DNA of 64,000 bases from Stomorhina lunata. Its lineage: Eukaryota > Arthropoda > Insecta > Diptera > Rhiniidae. Of this stretch, positions 48,928 to 58,661 are shown one piece after another. The stretch spans positions 61,278,863 to 61,342,862 of the forward strand of contig OW121741.1 in NCBI GenBank assembly GCA_933228675.1, written 5' to 3'. Under the pieces are notes generated by a model. That model ran no database searches. It saw only the letters and a list, made by a program, of their open reading frames with translations, and was not told the DNA's origin. The stretch's first letter is position 1, and each line of letters starts with the position of its first letter. A program made the translations under genes and the position numbers.

Positions 48928-51900
48928 ACATCAAGTTCCTGTAGAAAATGTAAAAAAAAACACAACAGTTTAGTACATTTAGACAGTCATCCACGAAATA
49001 CCAACACACTAAATTCACCATCCCCCAACTCTCCCACTGGTAGCAATACACAACCATCAACGGTAGCATCAGCTAACCACTCTGGGGCGCGGAAGGGATA
49101 CGTGCTATTAGCCACAGCTCGCGTAAAAATTACAGGCAGTAATGGACGGTCTGGAGTCTTCAAGGCAATTTTAGACTCAGGGTCACAAATCAACATTGTG
49201 ACTAACCGACTATTAAATCGTCTATCACTTAAGCCATCGCAGACATCCTTATGCATCGAAGGAATTGGCAATCAATCCAGAAATACGAATCAACGTATTA
49301 ATTTAAATCTTCAATCTACAACAAGCAACTTCAGTACAAGGCTCGAGGCTTTCGTACTTCCTAACATTATTCCAGCCCAACCTTCAACCGAGTTCAACTG
49401 CAATTCTTGGCCAATACCAGACAACATCCAATTGGCCGATCCAGAATTCAACACCACTGCAAATATTGACGTTTTATTAGGCGCTGAATACTACCTCGAG
49501 TTGTTGACCACCGGTAAAATCCAACTCTCACCAGAATTACCAATTTTAAGAAACACAAGGCTGGGTTGGATTGTAAGTGGAAGAATAAGAGATAATACCA
49601 GCAACTCAGCAATATGCGCAGTGCACGGTGTAAGCGAAGCAGACACAGATGAGCTGATACAGAGATTCTGGAGACTAGACGAAATTGATGCTGACAACAC
49701 CTTCAGTGTACAAGAAAAACTATGCGAACAACAATTCATTCAAACAACCACGAGAAATAATGAGGGTAGATTTGTAGTGCGCCTTTGCCTTTCAGAAAAC
49801 CCAAGCTGTTTAGGAGATACGAAAAGGTTGGCCTTTTCAAGGTTACTTGCCTTGGAAAGGCGTCTTGCTATGAATCCAGACCTAAAAAGGCAATATATTG
49901 ACTTCATGAAGGAGTATGAAGAGTTGGGCCACATGACCCGTATAAACAACTCTGAGGTTATGGATCCTCACTATTACATCCCGCATCATTGTGTAATCAA
50001 ACCTGAAAGTAAAACTACTAAACTACGAGTAGTGTTTGATGCGTCGGCAAAATCATCATCAGGAATATCCCTCAACGACATATTATGCGTTGGCCCACCA
50101 ACACAAGGAGACCTTTTTGGAATGATATTACGATTCCGAACTCCAACATTTGTGTTTTGTACGGACATTGAAAAAATGTATCGACAAATTCTCATTGATC
50201 CCGAAGACCGTAACATGCAACTTATTTATTGGAGAAATAATTCAAATGAAGCAGTAGGAACATACCAACTTAATACTGTGACGTATGGAACTTCTGCTGC
50301 CCCTTATTTGGCAACAAAATGTTTGCAACAATTAGCAGATAGAAACATGGAAAAATATCCATTAGGCGCTACAGCATTAAAACACGACTTTTATGTGGAC
50401 GATGGTATGAGTGGATCCAACAACCTCCTAACAGCAATAGAAATACAACGGCAATTGACAAGTCTGTTACAAGAAGCTGGTTTTAACCTAAGAAAATGGT
50501 GCGCAAATCACTCCAAGCTGTTAAGTGGCATCCCCCCCGAAAATGTACAGCTGAACCTAGATTTCGATAACCAATCGACCAAGATCTTGGGATTAACATG
50601 GAATCCCAAGGCAGATGTTCTTTGCCTCAGAGCAGACATTCAAGAAACCAATAAAATCACCAAACGCACGGTAACATCAGATCTAGCCCGAATATTTGAT
50701 CCTTTAGGAATCGCCGGTCCAGTGGTGGTCTCCGCTAAAATGTTTATACAACAACTATGGCAATTACAACTTTCATGGGATGAACCACTACCAGCAACCC
50801 TTAATAATCAATGGGCTACATTCCGTCAAAATTTGAAACATCTTAATAATTTAAACATCAACAGGCACGTGTTTGATGGCGAAAGTCCAAGCGATGCACA
50901 GATACACACATTCGTAGATGCTTCTGAAAAGGCGTACGGCGCCACAGTATACATACGTTCCAAGCTTCGAGATGGGCGACTCATAGTGAGACTACTATGT
51001 GCCAAGTCACGTATTGCTCCTATAAAAAAGGTGACTTTACCAAGGTTGGAGCTATGTGCAGCTCTTCTTGGGGCCCAACTCACTACAAAGGTGAAAAAGG
51101 AACTACGAGCTGAAAACACACCTACATATCTATGGTCGGATTCTGAGATAGTGCTTCATTGGATCAATTCAGCACCATCCTCTCTTCGCACATTTGTAGC
51201 GAATAGAGTAAGTAAGATCCAAGAACAAACCATAGGCATTCAATGGCGACACGTCAGCTCAAAGCAAAATCCGGCTGATCTCATTTCAAGAGGTGTGAAT
51301 CCAGAAAAATTATCACAGTGTAGCCTATGGTTTTTTGGCCCAATGTTTTTACACGGCAACGTCAATCAATGGCCAAAGGAGTTTAATAAACATCAGACAC
51401 CGTCTTCCTCCGAAGAATTAAGGCAAATTTCTGTCAGTGCTTTTTCAACAACTTCAGCTTCATTAGAAGATATCATATATAAAATCGAAAATCGCAACTC
51501 GTTCAAGACACTTCTAAGGATTGTAGCATACATACAGCGTTTCATTCGCAATACCAAGATACCGAAGAATGAAAGACCGGCTAACAATACACTAAGCCCT
51601 CTAGAACTCAATTCAGCTAAACTTCTTATAGTCAAGGCCATGCAATCCTCAGAATTTAAAAATGAAATGAGTACACTTAAGAGAGGAGATGAACTCGATA
51701 AGAAAAGTTCCATATGCGGTTTGTCACCTTTCCTTGATGAAAATGATATACTACGCGTCGGTGGAAGGTTAAATGCTTCAAGAATTTCATACAATGCTAA
51801 ACACCCGATACTCCTTCCATACAACGATCCAATTTCAAAATTAATAATGCGAATGCTGCACCACGACAATCATCATTGCGGCCCACAAACCTTACTATCC

Positions 51901-54726
51901 GTCTCTAGACAACAATTTTGGATAATAAAGGGGAAGTCAATGGCCAGACACATCGTTCAATCCTGCGTTCGATGTACAAGAGCAAGACCGAAGCTAATGC
52001 AACAAATTATGGGAGAACTGCCAGCCTGTAGAGTGACCCCGACTCGGCCATTTCTAATATCAGGAGTTGACTACTGTGGTCCACTGTGGGTCCACTACAA
52101 GTTAAGAGGTAAGAGACCTCACAAAGTGTACATTGCAGTATTCATCTGTTTCTCAACAAAAGCAGTACATTTAGAAGTAGTAAGCGACCTTACTACAGAA
52201 GCATTCATTGGAGCTCTCAAGAGATTCATTGCACGTCGAGGACGTTGTCAAACCATATATTCGGACAACGCAACAAACTTCATTGGGGCGCAAAATCAGC
52301 TTAATGAACTGAAGACCGCTATATTTACCAAACATGCACAAGAAGCAATAACTCGTTCTTGCAGTAATGATGGAATAGAATTCAAATTTATTCCTCCTCG
52401 CGCTCCTCACTTCGGGGGGTTATGGGAGGCAGCTGTTAAATCAGCAAAACAATTATTACTACGTAGCGTATCAACGGCTTCTTTGACACATGAGGAATTA
52501 GAAACAGTCATCATTGAAATCGAGGCTATTCTAAACTCACGACCACTAACACCTCTGTCTAGTGATCCAAATGATTTAACGGCATTGACTCCCGGCCATT
52601 TTTTAATCGGAGAACCACTGACGGCACAAGTAGACTCTGAAGCAACAAATACAACTACTTCCTTGGCAAGGAGATGGAATCTTGTATCTCAGCTTAAGCA
52701 TGAATTTTGGACTCGATGGTCCGTGGAATATTTGCACCACCTACAAGAAAAACAGAAATGGAAAACGTCATCTGAAAATGCGAAGGAGGGAAGGTTAGTC
52801 ATAATAAAGGAAGACAATTTACCAGTAATGCAATGGCCGCTGGGAAGAATCCTCAAAACTTATGAGGGTACCGATGGCAAGGTTAGAGTGGCAGATGTAA
52901 AGACAGCCTCCGGAATAAAGCGAAGACCCATTCACAGATTAGCGCCACTAATTCAGGAGGAAGAATTGCAAACAAGTAAAGCTTCCAAGCCCACTCACTC
53001 AGTACAGGCTGATGAACCAGACATTCCACCATTTAAAAAACCTAGGTCTGTTTCCAGCTCAATATTGCTCACATTGATAACAACGTTACTCCTACTCCCC
53101 GCGGTAATGAGCAGGAACGTTAAAATAAAAAATTTTCATAGTAACCCAGGATTGTACTTTGAGGGAATCGGAAGCGTAAAACTGATTACGGCTGAATGGA
53201 GACTAATGATCTACTACGACCTATCACCATTTATTTCCGAGTTAAGGGCTTTCCAGTCAGGAACAACTACCTTGCAACAACTATGTTCACCCATTATACA
53301 CAATTCCACTTGCAACATATTGACGACGAACTTAAATCAATTAAGGGAAGAATTGATTGAAGAGAAGGAGCTATTCTCAAGCAGCAGAGTAAGGAGGGGA
53401 GCTCTCAATATTGTAGGGAACGTCGCACGGTCCTTGTTTGGAGTTCTGGATTCCGACTATGCAAATGAAATGTCAAACACCATAAGGCAGGCTAAGGGTG
53501 AAACAGATTATCTTTTTCAACTACTTAAAAATCAAACATCCATTATTGACTCAACCATTAATATCATCAAACAAGATGAACGCAACTCTCAAGGACAATT
53601 AATGGAAATTGTCAACAAGGTCAATGAACAGGAGAATGCAATAGCCAAGCAATCTGATCAAATCAGTCGAACACAATCAATATCTCTTTTAGCCAACCAA
53701 TTGACGTTAACCGCAATAAATTTACAAAGAGTTGAAAGGGAAATCATTGATGTCTTAACCGACAGCCACCATGGGAAGGTTAGCCCACTTTTGTTGTCCC
53801 CAACACAGCTAAGCCAAGAGCTAAGTATAATAAAGGCGCACCTTCCAACACAACGAACCCTTCCAATTGAAGACGACGGTTTAATACAACTATACAAATT
53901 AATGAAGGTCAAGGGAGCAGTGACAAAGGGCGAAGTGATATTCGAAGTCATCCTGCCTTTAGTCAACCATCAGTTCTTAGAACTGTTCAACATAATACCC
54001 GTCCCAACTATAAAGAACAACACTCTAATATCAATCAATGGAGAAGAATCAATTCTAGCTATAAACCACCATAGAGACGAATACATTCCATTCACAACTC
54101 ACGAACTATCAAACTGCATCGAGGCCAAGAGTGACGTTTTTATCTGCAGTAACAAGCAGTTCAAATTAAGAAAAAATGAAGAGAACGATTCCTGCGAATT
54201 CAACATATTTAACAATCGACAAACAACCAAGTGTAAGTTCATTCAATTGATAGGCAATTCAACTTGGACACAACTAAAAAATCCAAACAAATGGATCTTC
54301 GCAACTACCTCAAAATTAGAAATTTCAGCAGTTTGCGGTGCCAACTCTACCCAATACACATTAAGAGGCACTGGAATACTGGAGCTCGAACCAAGCTGCA
54401 CACTCAAGGGTACCTTCATCACAATTCAAGGTCATTTTGGGTTATCTAACACCTTACATACGTCATACACACAACTGATGCCTATAGATTACATTAGCGA
54501 ACCACAGGAGATAACTAAAATATTCAACACCACCAACAACCAGCTCGAGACCCATCTGAACCAATTAAATTCTCTTAGCAGACAACTAAATGAATCAACC
54601 GTTATTCGTATACCAAACCTCATCAAGTCCAATAGTCTCCACCATCATACCGTAAGCTATTCCGCACTGGTCATCTCCGTATCACTCCTGATAGCCATCT
54701 TAAAAGTCTCCTACCACCAGCAGTAA
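48928..54726 (+). CDS. pol: Pol-Env continuation of Gag frame (protease, RT, RNase H, integrase, Env)
   Basis: Continuous with gag except for the TGA; no ATG of its own is needed. Numbering from the GTG at 49102: aspartic protease LDSGSQ (D25); Pao-type RT with LRVVFDAS and FYVDDGMSG (YVDD 431-434); RNase H with TFVDAS (D606); integrase with an HH-CC zinc domain, then D990, D1055 and E1109 (GVDYCG, YSDNATNF, GGLWEAA); and a DUF5641-like C-terminal domain (WSVEYLHHLQEKQKW, GRILKTYEG). All catalytic residues are present, so polymerase activity is plausible if the TGA is bypassed. The frame then runs into Env and ends with seven leader-derived codons after the joint at 54700. Confidence 0.92.
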   Translation, partial: TSSSCRKCKKKHNSLVHLDSHPRNTNTLNSPSPNSPTGSNTQPSTVASANHSGARKGYVLLATARVKITGSNGRSGVFKAILDSGSQINIVTNRLLNRLSLKPSQTSLCIEGIGNQSRNTNQRINLNLQSTTSNFSTRLEAFVLPNIIPAQPSTEFNCNSWPIPDNIQLADPEFNTTANIDVLLGAEYYLELLTTGKIQLSPELPILRNTRLGWIVSGRIRDNTSNSAICAVHGVSEADTDELIQRFWRLDEIDADNTFSVQEKLCEQQFIQTTTRNNEGRFVVRLCLSENPSCLGDTKRLAFSRLLALERRLAMNPDLKRQYIDFMKEYEELGHMTRINNSEVMDPHYYIPHHCVIKPESKTTKLRVVFDASAKSSSGISLNDILCVGPPTQGDLFGMILRFRTPTFVFCTDIEKMYRQILIDPEDRNMQLIYWRNNSNEAVGTYQLNTVTYGTSAAPYLATKCLQQLADRNMEKYPLGATALKHDFYVDDGMSGSNNLLTAIEIQRQLTSLLQEAGFNLRKWCANHSKLLSGIPPENVQLNLDFDNQSTKILGLTWNPKADVLCLRADIQETNKITKRTVTSDLARIFDPLGIAGPVVVSAKMFIQQLWQLQLSWDEPLPATLNNQWATFRQNLKHLNNLNINRHVFDGESPSDAQIHTFVDASEKAYGATVYIRSKLRDGRLIVRLLCAKSRIAPIKKVTLPRLELCAALLGAQLTTKVKKELRAENTPTYLWSDSEIVLHWINSAPSSLRTFVANRVSKIQEQTIGIQWRHVSSKQNPADLISRGVNPEKLSQCSLWFFGPMFLHGNVNQWPKEFNKHQTPSSSEELRQISVSAFSTTSASLEDIIYKIENRNSFKTLLRIVAYIQRFIRNTKIPKNERPANNTLSPLELNSAKLLIVKAMQSSEFKNEMSTLKRGDELDKKSSICGLSPFLDENDILRVGGRLNASRISYNAKHPILLPYNDPISKLIMRMLHHDNHHCGPQTLLSVSRQQFWIIKGKSMARHIVQSCVRCTRARPKLMQQIMGELPACRVTPTRPFLISGVDYCGPLWVHYKLRGKRPHKVYIAVFICFSTKAVHLEVVSDLTTEAFIGALKRFIARRGRCQTIYSDNATNFIGAQNQLNELKTAIFTKHAQEAITRSCSNDGIEFKFIPPRAPHFGGLWEAAVKSAKQLLLRSVSTASLTHEELETVIIEIEAILNSRPLTPLSSDPNDLTALTPGHFLIGEPLTAQVDSEATNTTTSLARRWNLVSQLKHEFWTRWSVEYLHHLQEKQKWKTSSENAKEGRLVIIKEDNLPVMQWPLGRILKTYEGTDGKVRVADVKTASGIKRRPIHRLAPLIQEEELQTSKASKPTHSVQADEPDIPPFKKPRSVSSSILLTLITTLLLLPAVMSRNVKIKNFHSNPGLYFEGIGSVKLITAEWRLMIYYDLSPFISELRAFQSGTTTLQQLCSPIIHNSTCNILTTNLNQLREELIEEKELFSSSRVRRGALNIVGNVARSLFGVLDSDYANEMSNTIRQAKGETDYLFQLLKNQTSIIDSTINIIKQDERNSQGQLMEIVNKVNEQENAIAKQSDQISRTQSISLLANQLTLTAINLQRVEREIIDVLTDSHHGKVSPLLLSPTQLSQELSIIKAHLPTQRTLPIEDDGLIQLYKLMKVKGAVTKGEVIFEVILPLVNHQFLELFNIIPVPTIKNNTLISINGEESILAINHHRDEYIPFTTHELSNCIEAKSDVFICSNKQFKLRKNEENDSCEFNIFNNRQTTKCKFIQLIGNSTWTQLKNPNKWIFATTSKLEISAVCGANSTQYTLRGTGILELEPSCTLKGTFITIQGHFGLSNTLHTSYTQLMPIDYISEPQEITKIFNTTNNQLETHLNQLNSLSRQLNESTVIRIPNLIKSNSLHHHTVSYSALVISVSLLIAILKVSYHQQ
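53053..54702 (+). CDS. env: Env-like glycoprotein, fused in frame, C-terminus replaced
   Basis: Starts near a hydrophobic signal-like segment (residues 1318-1337 of the Pol-Env numbering, leucine-rich). It has a basic R-V-R-R site at 1429-1432 followed by a glycine- and alanine-rich, fusion-peptide-like stretch, then heptad-like coils and several N-X-S/T glycosylation sites. This arrangement resembles the baculovirus F / insect errantivirus Env family, known to mediate membrane fusion. The C-terminal membrane segment is cut within its hydrophobic core by the joint at 54700-54702, so this copy lacks its cytoplasmic tail. Whether it is made from a spliced RNA is not visible. No ATG is needed at the fusion to Pol. 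Confidence 0.8.
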
Positions 54727-54874
54727 GGAACTTGATAGCATAAAAAGAGCAACACACATCCTTCAAATTTCTGGAGTCTTAATTCAAGGATCAGGACAAC
54801 TTGAAGTAATCAGAATTTACCCCACAAGTGGTAATATCAAAAAAAGTCGACATAGTCTAAAATACACAGTCAAC

Positions 54875-56311
54875 ATGACAACCCTTCAGGATCTTATCGT
54901 TCAGCAACAGGCAAGGGCAAGTGGTATTAAAAAAATAATTTCGACCATAAAAAAAGCCCCAATTGAGAGAAGAACTAAAGAATTTTATGAAGGCAAAAAG
55001 AACGAACTCATTGCCCAATGGCAGGTATTTGAGAAAGCAGAAAATAGAATTCGTGGCGACCCAACCTTATCAGAACTGGATCCTTATATTGTAACGAATC
55101 TATACAAATCAACTGGAGCAAAATACAATGCGTCAATTGAATATATTGAAATGGAAATAATGAAACTGTCGTCCTCAAACACCAAACCAGTGCCAACCGC
55201 AAGAAACACATCAGAAGGCATCTCAGGTGGCCAGTATGTCACAGAAGAAGTGAAACACAATCTACTAAAAATGCGAGACGCCACAATATCCAAAATCATG
55301 AGCACACTGGACGACATACTAGCAAGCGAATTCCAGTACTCAAGGCAGCAACTAGACGTCATACAAAAGGAAGTCGAGTACAACATGAAAACGATGCAGC
55401 AATTGCAAGACAAATTATGCAGCGAAAATATCGAGCACGACATACATGCATTCTTAACCCAACAAACAGAAATCACGAACAAGATAATGCAAATTGAAGG
55501 CCTAAAGGCAACTTTAATTCCAGAACCAATCAATCAACCAACATTCCAACAGGATAACCACACACAATATCTTCCAAAGGTAACAATACCAAATTTTAAT
55601 GGGGATTACATGAATTGGCAACCTTTTTATGATATGTTCAACGAGATGATACACAAGAAGGCAATGCCAGCTATCCAGAAAATGTGGTTTTTAAAGACAA
55701 ACATATCCGGAGAAGCCGCAAGATTAATACAGAACCTTTCATTAACGGAAACTAACTACGAAACGGCTTGGAAAACACTGCAAGATCGCTTTAATAATCC
55801 ACGAATATTGACAAATAACATCATAAACAGATTGTTGAATCAGCCAAAAATAGCTGAGAACCCCTCTTCTGCAGCTATAAAGGGGTTGCACGACACAACA
55901 CGCGAATGCTGTGCAGCACTCAACAATTTGAACATTAATACATCGACGTGGGACCCCATATTGGTCAACATATTATTAAAGAAACTAGACCATGGAACGC
56001 ACATATTATATGAACAGTCCGTACAGCTACCAAGATCATTACCATCATTAGAAGAACTTTTGGGATTCCTGGAAACCAGATTTCAGTCATTAGAAGCCGT
56101 CGGAAGAACACAAACTACTCCAAAAAGAACTTTATCTGCAGCAACCGCTTCTAAAGACAATAACCATTGCAAATTATGCAACAATGGAATTCATCAGTTG
56201 TATTATTGCAACCGGTTTTTATCGTGGTCAGTGCCCGAACGATTAAGGTGGATACAGCAACAGAAACTCTGTGTTAACTGTTTCAAGGGTGATCATATGT
56301 CACGACAATGA
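54875..56311 (+). CDS. gag: Gag, second copy
   Basis: Translates identically to the first gag over 478 codons, including the terminating TGA at 56309-56311 in the zinc knuckle. It has its own leader but no LTR directly upstream. On a genomic RNA from the 5' LTR it would lie about 7.4 kb downstream and is unlikely to be translated efficiently. Confidence 0.9.
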   Translation: MTTLQDLIVQQQARASGIKKIISTIKKAPIERRTKEFYEGKKNELIAQWQVFEKAENRIRGDPTLSELDPYIVTNLYKSTGAKYNASIEYIEMEIMKLSSSNTKPVPTARNTSEGISGGQYVTEEVKHNLLKMRDATISKIMSTLDDILASEFQYSRQQLDVIQKEVEYNMKTMQQLQDKLCSENIEHDIHAFLTQQTEITNKIMQIEGLKATLIPEPINQPTFQQDNHTQYLPKVTIPNFNGDYMNWQPFYDMFNEMIHKKAMPAIQKMWFLKTNISGEAARLIQNLSLTETNYETAWKTLQDRFNNPRILTNNIINRLLNQPKIAENPSSAAIKGLHDTTRECCAALNNLNINTSTWDPILVNILLKKLDHGTHILYEQSVQLPRSLPSLEELLGFLETRFQSLEAVGRTQTTPKRTLSAATASKDNNHCKLCNNGIHQLYYCNRFLSWSVPERLRWIQQQKLCVNCFKGDHMSRQ

Positions 56312-57241
56312 ACATCAAGTTCCTGTAGAAAATGTAAAAAAAAACACAACAGTTTAGTACATTTAGACAGTCATCCACGAAATACCAACACACTAAATTC
56401 ACCATCCCCCAACTCTCCCACTGGTAGCAATACACAACCATCAACGGTAGCATCAGCTAACCACTCTGGGGCGCGGAAGGGATACGTGCTATTAGCCACA
56501 GCTCGCGTAAAAATTACAGGCAGTAATGGACGGTCTGGAGTCTTCAAGGCAATTTTAGACTCAGGGTCACAAATCAACATTGTGACTAACCGACTATTAA
56601 ATCGTCTATCACTTAAGCCATCGCAGACATCCTTATGCATCGAAGGAATTGGCAATCAATCCAGAAATACGAATCAACGTATTAATTTAAATCTTCAATC
56701 TACAACAAGCAACTTCAGTACAAGGCTCGAGGCTTTCGTACTTCCTAACATTATTCCAGCCCAACCTTCAACCGAGTTCAACTGCAATTCTTGGCCAATA
56801 CCAGACAACATCCAATTGGCCGATCCAGAATTCAACACCACTGCAAATATTGACGTTTTATTAGGCGCTGAATACTACCTCGAGTTGTTGACCACCGGTA
56901 AAATCCAACTCTCACCAGAATTACCAATTTTAAGAAACACAAGGCTGGGTTGGATTGTAAGTGGAAGAATAAGAGATAATACCAGCAACTCAGCAATATG
57001 CGCAGTGCACGGTGTAAGCGAAGCAGACACAGATGAGCTGATACAGAGATTCTGGAGACTAGACGAAATTGATGCTGACAACACCTTCAGTGTACAAGAA
57101 AAACTATGCGAACAACAATTCATTCAAACAACCACGAGAAATAATGAGGGTAGATTTGTAGTGCGCCTTTGCCTTTCAGAAAACCCAAGCTGTTTAGGAG
57201 ATAAAGGCGCACCTTCCAACACAACGAACCCTTCCAATTGA
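56312..57241 (+). pseudogene. pol: Truncated protease/RT start, second copy
   Basis: Continues the gag frame with the same LDSGSQ protease, up to SENPSCLGD. The 4013-bp deletion at 57201-57203 (4013 is not a multiple of three) then shifts the frame, and it ends after about a dozen foreign codons at 57241. RT, RNase H and integrase are absent. Confidence 0.92.
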
Positions 57242-58187
57242 AGACGACGGTTTAATACAACTATACAAATTAATGAAGGTCAAGGGAGCAGTGACAAAGG
57301 GCGAAGTGATATTCGAAGTCATCCTGCCTTTAGTCAACCATCAGTTCTTAGAACTGTTCAACATAATACCCGTCCCAACTATAAAGAACAACACTCTAAT
57401 ATCAATCAATGGAGAAGAATCAATTCTAGCTATAAACCACCATAGAGACGAATACATTCCATTCACAACTCACGAACTATCAAACTGCATCGAGGCCAAG
57501 AGTGACGTTTTTATCTGCAGTAACAAGCAGTTCAAATTAAGAAAAAATGAAGAGAACGATTCCTGCGAATTCAACATATTTAACAATCGACAAACAACCA
57601 AGTGTAAGTTCATTCAATTGATAGGCAATTCAACTTGGACACAACTAAAAAATCCAAACAAATGGATCTTCGCAACTACCTCAAAATTAGAAATTTCAGC
57701 AGTTTGCGGTGCCAACTCTACCCAATACACATTAAGAGGCACTGGAATACTGGAGCTCGAACCAAGCTGCACACTCAAGGGTACCTTCATCACAATTCAA
57801 GGTCATTTTGGGTTATCTAACACCTTACATACGTCATACACACAACTGATGCCTATAGATTACATTAGCGAACCACAGGAGATAACTAAAATATTCAACA
57901 CCACCAACAACCAGCTCGAGACCCATCTGAACCAATTAAATTCTCTTAGCAGACAACTAAATGAATCAACCGTTATTCGTATACCAAACCTCATCAAGTC
58001 CAATAGTCTCCACCATCATACCGTAAGCTATTCCGCACTGGTCATCTCCGTATCACTCCTGATAGCCATCTTAGGCTTCAAACAATATTCAAAACAGCAC
58101 AAGAACACCAATTATAAATGCAACAACCATATTCCTCAGCCAGCCCCACGCACAGGGGCCTTCATCATTGATATAGTGGACACCTGA
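57204..58187 (+). pseudogene. env: Env C-terminal part, second copy, with native end
   Basis: Follows the deletion joint in the original Env frame (first internal ATG at 57273). It includes the membrane segment (VSYSALVISVSLLIAILGF) and the natural tail ending FIIDIVDT at 58187. It lacks the signal segment and cleavage site, so it is not a complete Env. It shows what the first Env copy lost. Confidence 0.85.
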
Positions 58188-58227
58188 ATTCGATCAACTT
58201 GCGTCATCACCGACCATGAGTTAATGC

Positions 58228-58236
58228 GGGGGAGAA
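58228..58236 (+). promoter_or_regulatory. Polypurine tract
   Basis: GGGGGAGAA immediately before the 3' LTR, the expected primer for plus-strand DNA synthesis. Confidence 0.85.
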
Positions 58237-58661
58237 TGTTGACACTTAGGTCAACATATTAATTTATTACATTTATTACATTATTAATAATATTATTTGT
58301 GTCATTGTTGTAATCTACATTTAAGGTATTATTAATTATATTAATTTGCAACTCTTGCAATTATTTAATTTCCGCATTAACACAGAAAAATATAATAACT
58401 AGGGCATTAACCAAGAAAATTGTTCAATTGCAGAAATGCAATTATTGTTGAGTCAGTTTGTATTAAATTCTTTTGTAATTAATTTGTATAAAACCAATTG
58501 AACAAATAAATTCTTGTGTCAGTAATAAACCAAATTTAAAAGGTGTAATTATTATTAACATTGAGTTCTTCAGGTTAAAGTACTTGAAGAACATTCGACA
58601 AATAAAAATAGTTTTAATACAAGTTCATGTGCTTGTGTTGAATCTATTGTCAATCTCAACA
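58237..58661 (+). repeat. 3' LTR (425 bp)
   Basis: Matches the 5' LTR along its length apart from one missing T. It is followed by the CAAAT duplicate at 58662-58666 and then the other half of array unit U5. Confidence 0.95.

Larger units (their letters stand above)
54700..58073 (+). repeat. Internally duplicated block with deletion
   Basis: From 54700 the sequence repeats the leader and gag (offset 7384) to 57203, then jumps to env sequence (offset 3371). Joint 1 shares TTA between env (54700-54702) and leader (47316-47318). Joint 2 shares ATA between protease/RT start (49817-49819) and env (53830-53832), removing 4013 bp. There is no LTR or primer site at joint 1. Confidence 0.93.
46866..58661 (+). 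mobile_element. Roo-like BEL/Pao LTR retrotransposon with Env, chimeric provirus
   Basis: 11,796 bp. Order: 5' LTR, primer site, leader, gag, protease, RT, RNase H, integrase, env (truncated), second leader, second gag, partial protease, 4013-bp deletion, env C-terminal part, purine tract, 3' LTR. The duplicated part is offset by 7384 bp and appears identical. An undisturbed parent would be about 8.4 kb. Near-identical LTRs and a perfect target duplication show a very recent single integration. The single-frame gag-pol-env layout, LTR size near 426 bp and baculovirus-F-like Env fit the roo group of BEL/Pao; that family assignment is from memory. Confidence 0.93.

Noticed and set aside
49102..49104. 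GTG as a real start for a separate Pol protein
   Set aside because: The frame is open back to the Gag TGA, and BEL/Pao elements make Gag-Pol as one polyprotein. The GTG is just an internal valine codon.
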